A stretch of 6,007 nucleotides of DNA from Clostridia bacterium (GTDB lineage Bacteria > Bacillota_A > Clostridia > Oscillospirales > CAG-272), in assembly GCA_017547395.1 (NCBI GenBank), contig JAFYPS010000074.1, positions 1-6,007 of the forward strand, read 5' to 3'. A program made the translations under genes and the position numbers. Below are positions 3,808-6,007 of this stretch, in pieces. The notes beneath the pieces are model-generated. The model was not told where the DNA came from and made no database searches. It saw only the letters and a program-made list of their open reading frames with translations. Each line of letters begins with the position of its first letter. The first letter of the stretch is position 1.

Positions 3808-6007
3808 ATGAAAAACATAAAATTAATTGCACTATGTATTGTTACGGTGCTTTGCTTTTCAATTATTGCGAGTGCAGAAGCACCGAAATTTACCGACGTG
3901 CCCGAGAGCGCGTGGTATTATACCGACGTTATGAATGCGGTGGATCTCGGTCTTATCAGCGGTAAGACCACTACCACCTATTGCCCCGACAACAATCTTA
4001 CCTATGCCGAGGCAATGAAACTTGCGGCTTGTATGCATCAGCTTTCGTATTTAGGCAAGATTACGTTAAAAGTGGGCGACCCGTGGTATGTCGAATACGT
4101 AAATTATTGCGAAGAGGTCGGTATTGCAAGAAAATCGTACCCGCTAGATTCAAATGCGACAAGAGCAGGGTATATGGAACTTTTTGCAAATGCATTGCCG
4201 GATGACAGACTCCCCGTAATAAATTACGTGCCGACGGGGTCTATCCCCGACGTGCCCGAAAATGCGGGATATGCGGCGGCGGTATACAAACTTTACCGTG
4301 CAGGTATAGTTGGCGGCGTTGACGCAAAGAGAAACTGCAATCCCGGTGCAAATATCAAGCGAAGCGAGGTTGCGGCTATCCTTTCGCGAATGATGGATGA
4401 AACCAAGCGTGTCCGCTTTGATATCGGCACTCCCGAAAAGACAGATCCGCTTGTAATTACAGCGCATCCGCAGTCTATAACGCTCGAAAAAGCAGAAAAA
4501 GTAACAGCTACCGTTGCGGCAAGCGGCGGCAAAGCACCGTATACCTATTTGTGGGAGCTTGCCATAGACGAATATTGGTATTCGGCTGACCTCCTTATTT
4601 GGCTTGAACCCGAAGTTTCCACTATGCTTATCGGATATACCACAGATACAATAACATTTAACTTCCCCGGTGATGCCGACGGCGGTGCGGCAATACGTTG
4701 CAGAGTCACCGATGCACTCGGAAACAGCGTTATAAGCGATATGGCAATGCTGTTTATCAAAGGCGAAGATAAAGAAGAGCCCAAGGTTGAAGAAACCGAG
4801 ACGCCAAAGGTAGAGGAAACCGAACCTCCGAAGACCGAAGAGCCGACTCCCGAAAACACCTTTGCGTTTGTTACGGAATTGCCCGAAACTACCCATATTG
4901 TTGTGGGCGATGATATTACGCTTGAGGTTAAGGTTACGGGCGGCAAGGAGCCGTACACCTATCAGTGGTATCATGGCGAGTTTGTGATTCCCACAAAGAC
5001 TTATACCAAATCTCCAAAGTTTGAAAATGCCGCAAAGGTAAGCTTTACAGTACTTCCCGAGTTTGTTCCCCCGTCCGATAACGTGCAGTCCACTTTCAGT
5101 TGTGAGGTTACCGACGCCGATGGAAACAAACTCAATACTTCTACAGGCATAAAGGACACAACTCCAAATGATATGCCGCTTACAATCGTAAAGCAGCCGT
5201 ACAGATTGACAAAGCCCGTGTATGCCGCAGCCTTGACTTTAGACATTGAGGTTTACGGCGGTAAAAAGCCGTATAGTTATGAGTGGCATTACTACACGGG
5301 ATACAGAAACCAGACCGCAAAGATTACGGGTTCAAATGGCGTGAGGTTTTTTGACTCCGAGCTGTCGCTTAGTATGTATCCCGAAAACGACAAGCTTAAT
5401 TCTAAAATATACTGCGTTGTCACCGATGCAGCCGGCAACTCTGTAACGTCGGATACTATTGTGCCATGCGAAGATTTCCTTATGATGAATTTTGAAAGTA
5501 AGACCGAGGTAAACGGTAGTACGGTAATAGTTGCCCGTATGGCTTCGGGCGTGCTGAGAAAGGGCGATAAGATTGCGATTTTAAATGCCTATGACAGCGA
5601 AACAGGCAACCGGTATTTTGCTACCGCAACCGTTCAGAAAATCGAGATGTTCGATAAAGAATATGACGTTGCCGCGGGACACGACCGAGTTGCCATAACC
5701 CTTTCGGGTGTTAAAGAATTTGCAACCAGAGAGGAAATAGCACCCTTTGTCAGCGAAAGTGAAAATAAGGCAAGCAACGTTGTTTTTGCTCAGCTTGCGG
5801 GTGCACTCAGCATAAGTTGTGACCGTGATTACGTTGCAAAGGCAAAAGGCAACCCCGTAGCGCTTACGTTTACCGTTTCGGGCGGCGACACAGTTGAAAA
5901 AGTCGTTCTTGAAAAATTTGTTGACGGTAAATGGGAGTTTGTAGAAAACGTACAGGAAAAGTCAGCATATACCTACGTTGCGCTCGGTAAAAATATTGAA
6001 AACCTGG
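3808..6007 (+). CDS. Large exported surface protein: N-terminal SLH repeats, Ig-like domains and an EF-Tu domain 2-like barrel (3' end outside window)
   Basis: Open through the window end: 733 codons seen, C terminus missing. Residues 1-23 are a Sec signal peptide ending ASA. Three SLH repeats follow, at about 28-79, 89-130 and 146-197; the TRAE positions read TYAE, TRAG and KRSE. Ig-like domains lie at about 214-317, 352-448 and 457-552. Each has a GGK.PY.Y.W motif (Trp249, 387, 493) and ends in C.VTDA.GN (Cys298, 432, 536). The first two are joined by a Glu/Pro/Thr-rich linker (320-350). Residues 556-648 resemble EF-Tu domain 2, and another Ig-like domain seems to begin near 664 (VSGG at 690-693). 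The SLH repeats should attach it to the cell-wall polymer, with the Ig-like stalk facing outward. Such proteins are usually adhesins or S-layer-associated proteins, but its partner is unknown. Probable operon with the upstream SLH gene, which carries its SLH repeats at the opposite end. Confidence 0.9.
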   Translation, partial: MKNIKLIALCIVTVLCFSIIASAEAPKFTDVPESAWYYTDVMNAVDLGLISGKTTTTYCPDNNLTYAEAMKLAACMHQLSYLGKITLKVGDPWYVEYVNYCEEVGIARKSYPLDSNATRAGYMELFANALPDDRLPVINYVPTGSIPDVPENAGYAAAVYKLYRAGIVGGVDAKRNCNPGANIKRSEVAAILSRMMDETKRVRFDIGTPEKTDPLVITAHPQSITLEKAEKVTATVAASGGKAPYTYLWELAIDEYWYSADLLIWLEPEVSTMLIGYTTDTITFNFPGDADGGAAIRCRVTDALGNSVISDMAMLFIKGEDKEEPKVEETETPKVEETEPPKTEEPTPENTFAFVTELPETTHIVVGDDITLEVKVTGGKEPYTYQWYHGEFVIPTKTYTKSPKFENAAKVSFTVLPEFVPPSDNVQSTFSCEVTDADGNKLNTSTGIKDTTPNDMPLTIVKQPYRLTKPVYAAALTLDIEVYGGKKPYSYEWHYYTGYRNQTAKITGSNGVRFFDSELSLSMYPENDKLNSKIYCVVTDAAGNSVTSDTIVPCEDFLMMNFESKTEVNGSTVIVARMASGVLRKGDKIAILNAYDSETGNRYFATATVQKIEMFDKEYDVAAGHDRVAITLSGVKEFATREEIAPFVSESENKASNVVFAQLAGALSISCDRDYVAKAKGNPVALTFTVSGGDTVEKVVLEKFVDGKWEFVENVQEKSAYTYVALGKNIENL
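5473..5751 (+). other. Segment encoding an EF-Tu domain 2-like beta-barrel
   Basis: Residues 556-648 of the second SLH protein run DFLMMNFES..., NGSTVIVARMASGVLRKGDK, ATVQKIEMFDKEYDVAAGHD, RVAITLSGVK. This follows domain 2 of EF-Tu (FLLPIEDVF..., GRGTVVTGRVERGIIKVGE, GVEMFRKLLDEGRAGEN, VGVLLRGIK) block by block and in order. The match is to the translation-factor beta-barrel (GTP_EFTU_D2 type), recalled from memory rather than searched. No GTPase domain is present and none is expected in an exported protein. Confidence 0.65.

Noticed and set aside
4150..4974. Long minus-strand open frame (274 codons) inside the second SLH gene
   Set aside because: It lies antisense to a protein with a clear signal peptide, SLH and Ig-like domains. 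Its translation is rich in Cys, Phe and Arg without domain logic, and there is no ribosome site. It is a shadow of the real gene.

Overview
The window looks like chromosomal DNA from a low-to-mid GC Gram-positive anaerobe, most likely a clostridium of the Oscillospiraceae/Christensenellales type. This is an inference from strong AGGAGG-type ribosome sites, exported proteins with S-layer homology (SLH) repeats, a Cys-Thr-Arg-Ala version of the SLH motif, and clostridial-style Ig-like repeats. I see no rRNA, tRNA, CRISPR array, transposase or phage gene.

Layout. (1) 59-595 (+): a stand-alone GNAT acetyltransferase of the RimJ/RimL type. (2) 596-780: an intergenic stretch with a good extended -10 promoter, a large dyad over that promoter, a possible 15-codon ORF and a strong 18-bp hairpin terminator. 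The hairpin lies between the converging ends of the acetyltransferase gene and the next gene. (3) 781-1797 (-): a membrane-bound one-component regulator with a lipoprotein-like signal, seven membrane segments and a cytoplasmic LuxR-type helix-turn-helix. (4) 1798-2115: a 318-bp divergent intergenic region dense in repeats. It holds three exact copies of ATCCCACAC, a near-perfect 22-bp AT-rich palindrome, a candidate promoter toward the right, and a run of abutting inverted repeats that could fold into a three-way junction. (5) 2116-3789 (+): an exported protein with three beta-type repeats and three C-terminal SLH repeats. (6) 3808 to beyond the window end (+): a second exported protein with three N-terminal SLH repeats, a Glu/Pro/Thr linker, several Ig-like domains and, unexpectedly, a domain that reads like EF-Tu domain 2.

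The two SLH genes are 18 bp apart and probably form one operon for cell-surface proteins anchored to a secondary cell-wall polymer. The divergent 7TM-LuxR gene is the natural candidate to regulate them: it would sense something at the cell envelope through its outer loop and bind DNA in the shared intergenic region. That link is inferred from position and DNA repeats, not shown. The most interesting items are the EF-Tu domain 2-like barrel in a surface protein, the membrane-embedded LuxR regulator beside the SLH operon, the structured divergent leader, and the orphan attenuator-like unit at 606-729.
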